Below are positions 32,118 through 44,500 of a stretch of 64,000 nucleotides of DNA, one piece after another. A program made the position numbers and the translations under genes. Numbering within the stretch: the first letter of the stretch is position 1; each line of letters opens with the position of its first letter. The stretch spans positions 1 through 64,000 of the forward strand of contig CAJNOI010000189.1 of the NCBI GenBank assembly GCA_905250115.1, given 5' to 3'. Below the pieces are notes generated by a model. The model did not search any database. It saw nothing but the letters and a program-made list of their open reading frames with translations, and was not told the origin of the DNA. The stretch is from Adineta steineri (Eukaryota; Rotifera; Eurotatoria; Adinetida; Adinetidae).

Positions 32118-35100
32118 TTATTCTTCGATTTCATTATCATCGTCATCTTCATCGCCCAACTAAAATAAAAAGAAAAAAAGAAAAATTTCAATAAATATTA
32201 TATTTATTCAATCTATTCATTCGTCTTTATTTTTCTCGATTATAATACAATAGAAAATATACCTTCGCAGAGCTATTCTGTTGCCTCTGCAAGAGATACA
32301 ATCCTCGACCAGTACCAGTATACGATCCGGGAGGATAAAATGGTAAAAGTTGATCAAAATGATGACACGGTAAATATGAAAGCCATTTGAACATACTGAG
32401 ATTTTATAAGTCAAGGAATAACATAACACGAATATGATAGTTTTTATACTTTTACATAGTTACACAAAAAAAAAGAAGAAGTCCTATCGATAATAAAAAT
32501 ACATACCTCATATATTAAAGCATTATCGAGCATCTTTTGCACAAAAGGCAAATGACGTAGACGTCCGAGTAATGTGGGAATAATATATGTAACAATCGAA
32601 AAATATGGACTGCTATGTTCATAACGTGAAAGCATCGGACCGAAAAAAAGCCATGAAAACATACTGGATTAAAAGAAAGTTAAGGAGAATAAAGACGAAC
32701 TACAGAATGTATATGTGAATATGAATATTTTCGATTTTGAGGGTAGGGTGAATATATATGTGTATGAAAATTCTTCTTACCGTTGGATTCATTTTTGTTC
32801 TAACTTTTTGAAAGACAATCTGATAGGGAAGTGAAAGACGCCAATCGATCTCGCTATCCATTGGAGAAAATGAGTGAACAATTAATCGCTCCAAATAGGC
32901 CAACATACTGATTAATGGGAATAGAAGAAAAAAGTCAAGGAAATACAAGAACTAATTCTCTCGTTAATTCAAAAATATATATAATAAAAGGATACGATTT
33001 ATCGGCAATTTCTCTTTTGACAATATGTGGAATAATGACGTTTTCTTTGAATGTTGTTATTTCAGACTAAAGAAAAAAAGACAAAATTTTGTTACAATTT
33101 TTAATCAAATAAAAAATATACTTCAACTTCAGCCCATGTTAATGCTTCATGTTGACCATCATGGCCAAATTTTTTATCATATCGATCGTAATGAAGCTAA
33201 AATTAAATTTAAAAAAAAAGATTTAATTTTAATATTTCTATTCGAAATTTACTTTTTGAAGTACAAGGCCAAGTGGTGGTGCTTTTGGTATATCAATCTA
33301 AAACAGAAATAAATGAGATTTATTCATAATTAATAATAATCTGCATATTGTCAAACACGTTCATGAAGACTATCAGTAGTTTCGTTTTTCGGGTGCGCAA
33401 ATCAAACTGTTAAGTTACGGGTCACTCAGCCCGCCCGCTAGATAAAACACTGTTTGAGAAAAACTTGAATATTTACCTTATCAGCATTATATGCTTGTTG
33501 AATTGTATCTCGACTAGCAACTCCACGAACAATAGCAATAACAAGACCTACAATAAAAATATTATTCAGTTTTTTAATTTCTTCTATTCTATTTACATAC
33601 TAATCATTTTTCGTATTTGATGTAACATAAAACTTTGTCCTTTGATTGTAATTGTAGTAAATTCAACATTTTCTCTTATATATGGATCAGCGATCTAGAA
33701 AAACTTTACTTTGGTTGAAAATCCTTTAGATATAAACTTACGTCAATTGAAAACATATGTCTTCTAGCTGATGGATCGGTAAATTTTTTACCAGATGTAA
33801 AATTATGAAAATTATGTGAACCAAGATATTCACTGGATACATCTTTTGCTAATTGTAATATTTCACCTAAAATAGAAAAGAAACATTCAATTCATAGCGC
33901 CAAAAATAATGAAAACATGTTTAAATCAAAAACATTCTTTCAAATAGATTCAATATTTTTAATCTATTGTATTTGGTGGTCAATAATAATAATTATTACA
34001 TTTCTAACATTTATTCTATCTATTCTATGTCTTAGTCATTGTTCAAATGAATATCTTTTACCATATTTTCTTCTCGAACATAGTTGTTTAACATTTTTGA
34101 TCATTATACTTATTTGTTATTTACGACATGGAAATGATAATCGATCTATAAACTATTTATCTGTTTTTATATTTTTTATTTATTTTATTTCATTTCTTAT
34201 TACAACAATATTTACATTTCGTCGTATTAAATTTATAAACTATAAACTAAATCCTATCGAAACATATTGTTATTACATAGCTATTAGTTTTTTTATTATT
34301 CAAATTCTTACAATTATTCTTCAACTTCCAATTGCTTGTTTTATTTTAATATTCGGTATTAAAAATTCTCAGAATAAAATTCAAACAAAAGATATTCATA
34401 TCTCAATAAATGAACTAAATAGAGACCATAATTGAAAATTATTTTTCACAATCGATTCCATGAGGGAAATATTATGATTTATATTCTCTCCATACAATTA
34501 AGACTTTCTACTGCTATTAAATATACATACTTGAAACTCGATATGATTCACTAGTGATCTAAATAAATAAATAAATAAAATTGAATTGAATTTCTAAATA
34601 AAAATATATTAAACCTCTTCAACTGGACAGAAAGCATAAGTTGGTAGGATATAAATATATGTTCGAGCATCACAACTATTTTTGCTATTAAAACTAGCAG
34701 CAACACGTTTTACACCTAGAATAAAATTGAAGAAAAATAAAGATTTTGTTTTTATTATTTACCAAACATTCGTATTTGTTTAGGTAAGTGTTCATTCACA
34801 AGTTCAGTAAGATTTTCTAATGGAGCTAATTTTAATGAAACAAGATTAGCTACAGCTGATACACCTTTATCAGTTCGTGCTGCTCGTTGAAATGCCATCT
34901 AAATAATAAGCTCAAAATTTTTAATAGTTAAAATATTAAGAAATACATACTTTAGACATATCATCAGCATGTGTTTGTGGTATAGCATCAACTTTAACAA
35001 AAGCTTCAACTAATTCATCTTCAATTGTCCGATGTACTTTATCTTTTGCATTACTAAAATAAGAAAATGTTCCAGATTTATCGAATTGTAATATAAATTT

Positions 35101-35497
35101 ACCGTTGAAGACCAAAATAACCAGCACCTATATTCATACGGATAAAATTAAACATAATTATGATTATATTCTATACATACCACAATAACCAAATGAAACA
35201 CAAACTTTTCGTTTTTTTAATGCACGTTGTCGAACATGAGTGGTTGTAGTTGATGTTGTTTCAATTGAACTTTCCACCTAAATAATATGTAAGAAAAAAA
35301 ATAATAGATTTTAATATACTGACTTCAGTTGTTGTATCATCTTTGAATTTCTTTTTTGATGGTTCATTGTCATCTGCATCATTTGATTCTTCTTTTTGTT
35401 CAGCACTTGTACTCGTACTTTCTTGAAGTATTGTTGAAGTTGTAGTAACAACTGCTTTAAGAATTGCTTGTGCTGATGTTCGAGTTGGACTTAACAT
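32118..35497 (-). CDS. PUS1: tRNA pseudouridine synthase 1
   Basis: TruA-type enzyme converting uridine to pseudouridine in tRNAs, nuclear and mitochondrial in animals. The amino end is Ser/Thr/Lys-rich with a basic cluster. Core motifs follow: [20 protein letters not shown], the catalytic [15 protein letters not shown] (Asp in RTDKG), [37 protein letters not shown] and [21 protein letters not shown], then [20 protein letters not shown]. At the 3' end, three alternative exons follow the exon at 32996-33066, and each can join the last exon ([13 protein letters not shown], stop at 32118). Exon c is the one matching the animal PUS1 tail ([14 protein letters not shown]). One intron (about 33869-34530) hosts an antisense gene, and another holds a MITE relic. 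Confidence 0.92.
32263..32395 (-). other. PUS1 alternative exon c (133 nt)
   Basis: Acceptor CTCAG, donor GTATAT. Read after the TC left by the upstream exon, it gives [20 protein letters not shown] and ends in phase 0, joining the last exon in frame. It resembles the ending of other animal PUS1 proteins and is taken as the canonical choice. Confidence 0.75.
32507..32663 (-). other. PUS1 alternative exon b (157 nt)
   Basis: Acceptor CCAG, donor GTATGT. Read in the same entry phase it gives [21 protein letters not shown], 52 full codons with no stop, exiting in phase 0. If joined to exon c it would shift the frame into a stop, so it can only substitute for it. Confidence 0.6.
32781..32907 (-). 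other. PUS1 alternative exon a (127 nt)
   Basis: Acceptor CAG, donor GTAAGA. Gives [21 protein letters not shown], 42 full codons, exiting in phase 0. It begins TATGTT like exons b and c. Joining it to exon b shifts frame and meets a stop within 15 codons. Confidence 0.6.
33374..33452. mobile_element. hAT-like MITE relic, CAGTG family, in PUS1 intron
   Basis: The right end GCTAGATAAAACACTG matches the family terminus closely; the left end CAGTAGTTTCG is degenerate. About 79 bp remain, with a G+C-rich core. No target-site duplication is visible. Confidence 0.5.
33917..34435 (+). CDS. Four-helix membrane protein nested antisense in a PUS1 intron
   Basis: A single 172-residue open frame on the strand opposite PUS1, entirely within the intron separating the exon ending AFCPVEE from the exon starting GEILQLAKD. 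Four hydrophobic segments at about residues 14-38, 51-68, 78-100 and 117-147, a loop rich in Asn/Arg, and a hydrophilic tail (from [11 protein letters not shown]). No signature motif recognised. The length of the frame and its tetraspan layout argue for a real gene, but T-rich DNA can fake hydrophobic frames, so confidence is moderate. Confidence 0.55.
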   Translation: MFKSKTFFQIDSIFLIYCIWWSIIIIITFLTFILSILCLSHCSNEYLLPYFLLEHSCLTFLIIILICYLRHGNDNRSINYLSVFIFFIYFISFLITTIFTFRRIKFINYKLNPIETYCYYIAISFFIIQILTIILQLPIACFILIFGIKNSQNKIQTKDIHISINELNRDHN

Positions 35498-36445
35498 ATC
35501 TAAAATCTATTTCTTCAAAAACAAACATAGGATATATTGTCATTTTTTATAATGATAGAAATGTATAGTTTAATATTAAAATCGAAATTAATTTTCTTCG
35601 TAGTAAAAACAACACTTTGAACTCAATTTACGAATGCTGATGACATGATATATACATATTATTTTGAATTACAACAACATTCCGAAACGAAATAAAATAA
35701 TTGGTCAAATAAAATATCAATCAAAATTTTAGTATTTACTATTCGTGAAATTCTATCAACAATCTTCTGCCCTCTGTATATTTCGATAATATAATCGAGC
35801 CTTTTAAACATATCCTCAGTAATTGCATTCCGAAAATGAATTATTCCATATTTTTAATTAAATAAAAATCTTTTTTTTTTACATGAGTATTGCTTTGAGA
35901 ATCTATACACAGAAATACTATTAAACTTTAACGAGAATGTCGTTTAATAATTCTGTATTCATATTGTTATGATCAAAGTTCATATAAACAAATAACAAAG
36001 TTTATATCTCAAGAGAATTATATCCAGGTTGATATTATTTCCAATTTTTCTTCCTTTTGTCCGATTGATTAATATCATTCATTCATTAAAAACTTTCTTT
36101 TTTCAATGTTTCATTTAAAAAAAACGGATAAATACTTTTACAATAAATCTTATAATTATTTCGATTATGAAAATATTAATTCAAACGCTGAACAGAATTA
36201 TCACAATATTAATAATTCGTTCAAAGATGTCGTTATTTTACATAATGAACTGATCTATAGGGAAATTATTTCTAGCCAATTGAATCCTATCCGCCCCTAT
36301 TTCTTTGTGTTTTCATATATAAGCATGAATCATAACGTCAAAAAGAAAAAAAAGTTTATTAAGTTGAGTATATAATCATATTAAACATTCTTTTTTAGAA
36401 GAATTATTTTCTATTAAAATCAAAAAAATCAAAATCAATACAGTG
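35498..36445. other. Divergent intergenic region PUS1 / SRF
   Basis: About 950 bp between the PUS1 start (-) and SRF start (+), so it probably carries both promoters. No defined site is called. An 89-codon Asn/Lys-rich frame at 36106-36375 looks like chance. Confidence 0.5.
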
Positions 36446-37444
36446 ATGTCTTCATCTGGTTCACATTCTCACGAAATGAACAGCCAAAATCGTCGTCGAT
36501 CTACTAGTTCAATAACATCAGACGATGAAGAAGAAGATTTTATTGATAATGATGATAATTCAAATGATCGATCAAATGGAAAAAATTCAAATAATAAAAA
36601 TAAAAAAACTTTAGGTCGTGTTAAAATTAAGATGGCTTATATTGATAATAAAATTCGACGATATACAACATTTTCAAAACGTAAAACAGGCATTATGAAA
36701 AAAGCATATGAATTAGCAACATTAACAGGTACAGAAGTTATGTTACTTGTTGCATCAGAAACTGGTAAGGTTATTTATAAAATAGAATAAGAAAACATTC
36801 GTTTTTATTTAGGTCATGTTTATACATATGCAACTGCGAAATTACAACCAATGATAACAAGTGAAGCAGGTAAAGCATTGATTCAAACATGTTTAGCAAA
36901 AGATGAACCAGTTATTGAACCGATTGTTGATACTCCAACAGCAATAACAACATTAAATGATAATGATGTGATATTTATCGATGAAATTCAACGAAAAAAA
37001 CGAACAGATAGTAAGCAATACTCTATTTAAATTCATCCAATATTTCTTTCTTTCAATGAAATAGCACAATCTACCGATATATCAATTGCAAATCGTCCTA
37101 TAAAACGTGCTAAATTAAAATCTGTTGATGATCTATCATCTTCATCTAATAAATCTATATCGACTAATACTCCAAATTCACATGTGTTCTCTCCGACACC
37201 TCAAACAGCAACATTAACACTTCCACTTCCATGTTTTATACAATCAAATTCTTCGCAATCACAAATTCATACATCTACTACTACAACAATTCCTTCGGCG
37301 TATACAATTAATATGGATAGTTTGAAAAATAATGGTATGAATATAATTTTTGCGCCATCAACATCGAATTCATCTGATCCGTCACCTCCGTCTAATACTC
37401 CACTTGTTTTAACACTTGGTAATTTTCCATATCAGCCAACATAA
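36446..37444 (+). CDS. SRF: Serum response factor, MADS-box transcription factor
   Basis: Binds CArG boxes as a dimer and controls cytoskeletal and immediate-early genes. Three exons: 36446-36764, 36813-37010, 37065-37444. After an acidic Ser/Asn-rich leader, the MADS and SAM regions read GRVKIKMAYIDNKIRRYTTF, SKRKTGIMKKAYELATLTGT, EVMLLVASETG, HVYTYATAKLQPMITSEAGK and ALIQTC, close to animal SRF throughout. The tail is Ser/Thr/Pro-rich, as expected for the activation domain, ending LTLGNFPYQPT. The ATG at 36446 is chosen; a GTG directly before it is not a start. Confidence 0.95.
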
Positions 37445-38533
37445 CAAGGTTAACATATGCATTCGCTTTTTTTCGACTTTTTTTTTCTTCATTGTATATA
37501 AGATATTAATATACAGACATACATGCGTAGCATCAAAAAAAAAAGAATTGCGTGATTGTTATTGGCCATAATAAAGTTAAGTTACTTTAAAGACATTCTT
37601 CTTCTTTTTTTTCGTTTTTATTCTGTGACACGACCTCGAGAAGTATGGAATATGTAAAACAAAAGAACTTTAATCTTTTTATTGAGATTTTCTTTTTTTT
37701 TTTTTGTCGAGATGAATAAAGAAAAGAAATAGAAAGAGAGAGAGAGAGAAAGAGAGACGAACGAATAAATACTACAAAATAGTTGAAGGACAATAAGAAA
37801 AACATACAAATACATTTTATTGTTTTGTTTATGGTAATATTGTTGTACATATGATATAGACTTTGTTTCAGGAAAAGTAAGAAAGATTAATTGGGAAACA
37901 AAACTTTAAAATTTAATTTCGTTTATCATTTTTTTCTAAGGATCCAAGATTCTATTGTAAATAGAATTTCAATGTATTAAGCTAAGAAAAAATATCAATT
38001 TTGATAAATGATTATTTTTCTATGTCTTCATATTTTCGAAATATTTACATTTGCATTTTTTTGAAACAAGATCAATAACTCATCTCGTATACATCATAAG
38101 CTTATGTACCTTGTTTCATATTCAAGATCAAATTACATTATAAAGATACGTTTTCTTCATTATTTATCTGTATATAGAAATTCTTTTTGTACTTTTGAAG
38201 TACAATCAATGAATATTTGATCCCAATAGAATTAATGATTTTTTTTGTATTTTATCATTTTAATTTAAAAAATATATATATGAGTTTTTTTTTCTTTAAA
38301 TGTCCTTCATGTTTAAGAATACAACATTTATTGTTATTCTTCGTTGTAGATATGAGGAATCCATACAAGTTTATATATATGTCAAAAAATTTTTTACTTC
38401 ATTTTCTTTTTTTCTTCTAGATTTAAAATTTTTGTTTGTTTGTTGGATGAGTTAAAGAAACGAATAGAAATGACATTCCGGTGAACATTATACATTCTTT
38501 TTTTTTATTTAAAAAATAATATATTCAAATAAT
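37445..38533. other. Spacer between SRF and PDZ-GEF
   Basis: AT-rich, with a GA run at about 37735-37755 and long T runs. Probably SRF 3' untranslated sequence and the PDZ-GEF promoter. No gene seen. Confidence 0.5.
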
Positions 38534-41500
38534 ATGGCATTGTCAACTTATAATACTGAATTACCATTTCGTAATAGTGTATCAAAAAATCCATCAGAAC
38601 GAACAACGCAGGTTAGTTTATTAATAACAGTGTAAAATCTAGTAAATATTATTAGAGTAGGCAGAACTCATTTCAATCCGCCTCTAGAACAGATAAATAC
38701 ATATGTATTTACAACAGGTCTAAAACTTCCAGACAAGGACATTTCGTGGGTTTGACTGAGCTCATTCTGGTTTCCCTCAGGCTATGACAGTATTTATTAA
38801 ATATATATACATATCTATGTGTGTATATATATATATACATACATACAGATTTCTATTCTTCATCATTAAAATATAAACAAGATAGAGAATTATTTCCAAA
38901 GCATGCAATTATCCAAAAACGATAACAGTGAATTATCTATCTATGCTAAGAATGAACTGATCACAATCTCTAAAAATAACAATCTACATTGATTAATATA
39001 TCTTTCGATATCTAGACAACGATTAAAATATACGCTTTCCAGATGTTTTTATTAAAATAAGTATCATTGGAAAGAATTTTTGATTTGCATATAGTTCAAA
39101 GTTAATAACGTCTCATTTAATTCCGCTTCCTGAAAAAAAAGGTGATAATAAAAATTTCAGACTATAAAATTTTTTATGAGCAATTAATCTCATATTGAAT
39201 AGGAGAGAAAAAAAAGTAATACATTCTTCCGATTCTCATTTGTATATTCAATCGATATATGTATATCATCAAATAATTTGTAAATTATAGTCAAATCTTT
39301 TTTCTCTTTGTATTGATAACTAGACAATCATAAACGATTTGCCGTCAGTCATAGTATCTTTCTTTTTATACTAATGATTAATTCATACGTTGAGTCTCGT
39401 ATATATATATATGTTATTATTCTCAGCTGGAAGCTGTTAGATCTGATTAAACAGACATGTTCACCCTTTTCAACTTGATCCGACATGTGTATATAAATCT
39501 GACGTAATATATCATCATTGTCGATCATGTTTTAAAGTATTATTATTATTATTGTCTGTATTATTCCTTCATTATGTAAATTAAATTAGAAAAAATGGCT
39601 AATTTATGTGCTAGTTCTTTTTCTTGTTTCTCCATACGAAAAAAAAAAGTAACACATCATTGAACATGAGAATATAAACGAATGTAACAACTGTTCATTC
39701 ATCATTTCTAGAGAAGAGAAGAAAAAACGGAAGATAAGAAAGAAATAACAGAGACCGCTTGCTGTTCCTTCTCGTACTCTGTCTGCTTGTCTATTCTTCC
39801 GTTCTGTCTGCTGACATCGCCACTACTACCATCCGAGATGATTGCCAACTTGTATTGAGTATAGAGAACTATATGGTTAATCATTGAAGTTAGGACACGT
39901 ACATATTAAGAGTAGAAGAGAATAGAAAGAAAGAAAAGAGAAGAGAAGCAAGGGTGAAATCGACTTGTTATAAGCATACATATACGAGTATATATATATA
40001 TACATACTCTTTCATCCGTTGTCCATACAGCTACATATATATAGGTACAGATTTCTTTTTTTTTTTACTTTGCTTTTTCCTTTTTCTCTCTTTCTTAGAG
40101 GTCAGACATCTATTGTCCGGCTCTGAAAGTTCAATTTTTTTTTAAAAATATTCTAAAGAAAAAGAAGGAAAAAGAAAAGGGAAAGCAACTTTTACCTTTT
40201 CTCGTAGTAGAACGTGTTAAAACAGGAAAGAAAGGCGATAAATTGAATAGTATCATTTATATTTCTTTTCCATTTAGGATTTAACTATAATCAATGCTTA
40301 TTTGAAACATTTGGAAGCATTATCATCACTTCGTGAATCAAATATTCGTAATTTGAGTAAAACAATTCGTTATGAAAATCATGATGCACATCATGTTTTA
40401 TTTAGGTTTGTTATTATTCTTTTTTATCTTTCACTTTATTTTTTGTTTGTTTTCCGTTCATCATCCTTTCACACACTGAATGACAATATTCTTCTTAGTT
40501 TGTTATGTCTGCTATTTTTCTCTATGATACTTACATATACATTTATCATGATGATTGTACACTTAGATAACTACCACTCATTGTTAGAATACGGTCACGG
40601 TCAATTATCTATCTATCTTTGATGACAGATGTGCCATGATATACTTCATGTTTAAAGTAAGATGTTACATCATGTATAATGACATAAAATATATGGGTAT
40701 ATCGAGTAATAATAACCTTGAATAATATCAGAGAGAAATTTTGTTCAAATCTAATGAAGTATTCATTTTCATTAATCTTATAGTCTAAATTAGGGGTTTT
40801 ATTCTTGTCTGGGTATATGACATATAGTCTTTGACCATTGTTGTAATATATATATATATACATACATACAAAAAAGAGAGAAGTGTGATTGTTTGTTGCA
40901 GTGTAAAGCATACGTACATGCACGCGCGCACGCGACCGAATGTTCACAAGAGAGAAAGACGACACAAAGGACACAGAGGTGTATATAAACATATGTATAT
41001 TATGAGGATACTGAAGACAGAGTACTCACGCTCAGTACACATATCAATGATTTATATTTTTTTATTTTTTTTAGTCGTGGTGAATTAAATACCTGTTGGT
41101 ATATTCTTTTATCTGGTTCAATTTTTATTGAATCTACAATGTATTTACCACGAGCTAGGTAAGTAAAAATAAAAAAACTGAAGAATTTGTTTCTTTCTTT
41201 TTTTGTTCTTAATCATGATCTTCGACATTTTTATGTATCCTTTGGGATACAGAAAACGAATGAGAGAGAGAGAGAGACCAGATCAATTTTTCTTCCCCGT
41301 CTTTCATGTTTATTTGTTAACCTTGTTCGTTCTTTTTTTTTACTATACACATAACACTATTACTTCTACTACACCAACACCATCTTACTCAGTCTCTCTC
41401 TCTCTCCTTCTCATCATTGTACATCTAGCGTTGTCCTTGAACAGATCGAGCGACATTTATGTATATGCACATGACATAATCGTTCGTCTTTTTTTTTCTT

Positions 41501-44500
41501 CTATTTCAACAGTTTTGGTAAACGAACTCCTAGTAATCAATATCGGATCAATGAATGTGTTGTGCTCGAACCATCGGAAATGCTTGTTGTAAGTAGACAT
41601 AATATATAATTTTCTTCATCATAAAAAAATATTAATACGAAGAAAAAAAAATATTACCTTTAGTCACACCTTGATACATTCTGTTCTGCTCATTTTTTCT
41701 CTCTTCTTTACCTTTATTTCGTTTTGTCTTTATTTAGATTGATTATCCCGAGCTCGACCATGCTTTGCAAAATACGGAATCATTGAAGCATATCGTTAGT
41801 AAACATAATCGTCAACAAGAACAAGCTATAACTCTAGTAGAAGAACAGCATACTTCTATTATGGATTCTGGTACAATACCGACGATTAATCGAAAAAAAA
41901 GCATACAAAATCGACAGGTAAAAAAATAACCTCTATTTACATGTAAAAATAAATGCATGAAATTTTGTTGATTTTTTTCTTGTATAGCGATCTGTAACAG
42001 TTGGCAATATGAATGATATACATTCATCGATGATTCGTAGTTCACATTCACGTGCTAGTGATACATCAAGTGCTTATTCTGGATCAGATCTTATGCAATC
42101 ATCAACAAATGGTGAAGATTGTTTAATGATAAATAATGGGGAAAATGGTCTAGGACAAAATGATGATGTTGGATTAAGTCGTTGTTTAAGTATTCATGAA
42201 AGTGATGATGAATCTGAAACATCATCTGAAGTAAATATTTTCAATAGATTTTGATTTTCTAAAACAAAAATAATAATTTTTCGTTTAGCATTCATTTCCT
42301 ATTCATGATCATATACGAGAAGTTTTAATGAAAGAAGCCAGTGATCGTACTGATGATGATATTGAAGCTATTTTAGAATTTCTTCTACATTTTCCTGTAA
42401 ATATATTTCATTTTTTTTTGTTTGCTAAAATGAAAACTAACTAATTAATAGGCATTTGCAAATTTAACATTACATGTTCGACGTGAACTATGTAAAGTCC
42501 TTGTCTATGCTCAAGTTGAAAAAGCTCAAACTATTGTTATGAATGATGGTGAACGTTATGATTCTTGGTCAGTTATTATAAATGGTACTGTTGATGATGA
42601 AACAGTTGATGGAGAACGTATACGTCGATTAACCGTTGGAGAAAGTTTTGGTTGTGGCCCAACACTTGATCAATATTGTCATACGGGTATCATGAAAACT
42701 TGTGTTGATGATTGTCAATTTGTTGTTGTTGCACAAAATGATTATTATGCAATATTAAATCAAGTATTTAATCTTTTATTTAAAAAAAAGAAAATTCAAT
42801 GAATTTTGTTTTTAGGGAGAAAAAAATATTAGAAAAATTGAAGAAGGTGAACGAACTGTTATGGTTAAAGAAATACGAATTGATGATGATGAATATCGTA
42901 TACCACGTGAAATAGTTATAAAGGCAACAACTGAAAAATTACTTGACTTATTAGTTGATGAAGATCAATTAATTGATGATCCTTATTATGTTCAAGATTT
43001 TCTTTTAACTTATCGAACATTTATTAATGATCCAATGATAATAGCCGATAAATTACTTCATCATTTCGATGAAAATATTAGCTTACAATCATGTGTACAT
43101 ACTGCACGTGTTGTTTTATCTTGGGTTAATAATCATTACAATGATTTTGAAACAAATACAAAACTATATGAATTTCTTGAAATATTCGATGATCGATTAC
43201 AACATCATGAAACAGAAGTAAAAGAAATTTGATTTAGATTTTATTTTAATTTACTTTTTTTTTTGCTTTAGGAAATTCGATCGTGGAGATATTTAATTGA
43301 TTTAGCTTGTTTTACAAAAGCTAGTCGACGTTATGTTACAATAACACGATCAACACGAGATGATATTTTAAATTTTAATATACTTGGTGGAACTGACACA
43401 TTAGCAAATAATGGAATATTTGTATCAAAAGTTGAAAAAAATTCGAAACCATATGAAGCTGGTTTACGCCGAGGCGATCAGGTATTTTTGAAAGAAGCTG
43501 TTATTATTACATAAAATAAGACAATAATAACTGTAACATCGTCTGATCTTTTCTTAGTAGATCTTGAGTCTGTCTAAACAATTTGAACTATTCAATAGAG
43601 AAGAGTTTTTCAAGTGTGAATATGAGTACTTGAAAACGTTTTCAATGCTGTTATAATAAAATAATCGAGTGTATTTATATATACAGACATCACTTTACAT
43701 AAGATCAAAGGGCGGAAGAAATTGGGTACTTGCTCCCTCTATGAAGGTCATCAATACATTTATGAGTTTTTTTTTTATTTATAAATATAACATATTTTAT
43801 TGAAAAAAGGCTAGACTGAATAATATTAATACAGTTTTCTATATTCATATAAACTCATTAACATTATACAACAGTAGTGTAAAGATTGGGTTCAAAAGTC
43901 TCTCGATTAATTTGTTGAATCACAACTGTAGTTCCCTATGGAATAAGAAAAAAATTGACCATTCTAATAAAAAAAAATATGAATTAAATAATTAATTAAA
44001 AAATGTTTGACTGTTCTTCTTTATTTCGTTTTACAGATTCTTAGTGTTAATGGACAATCTTTCAATGATTCAACTCATGTTCATGCACTTGAAATTCTTC
44101 GTAGTACAACTCATTTATCTTTAACTGTAAAAAATAATTTAATGGGTAAGAAAAATTATTTTTAATAAATTTAATATTATTTTTGTTCTAAAGGTCTTAA
44201 TGATATTGTTAATCCTGAAAGATCCTCCAATCGTAAAAAACGTTATGATTTGACTACATGTGAACAAGAAATTCGGAATAAATTATATGTTTCGACTCCT
44301 GTACGTTCTGTATCAATGACTCCAACAACAAATAATACACCATCTGGATTAGCGAATAGTCCATCGGATCCTTATACTCCCGATCCTTCATCATCAAATC
44401 AATTACGTCCGCCATTATCAACAATAACTCCAACAAAAACTAATCTTTCAACTGAATATCCCGAAAAAACGAAACCACGTCCATTAACTAAACGTATGGG

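Noticed and set aside
36106-36375. 89-codon Asn/Lys/Tyr-rich frame upstream of SRF
   Set aside because: Composition is what AT-rich DNA gives; no motif, and it overlaps the likely SRF promoter.
40302-41592. Several 80-130-codon frames in PDZ-GEF introns 2-4
   Set aside because: They start within or between true exons and run through intron sequence; the spliced PDZ-GEF model explains the coding parts.
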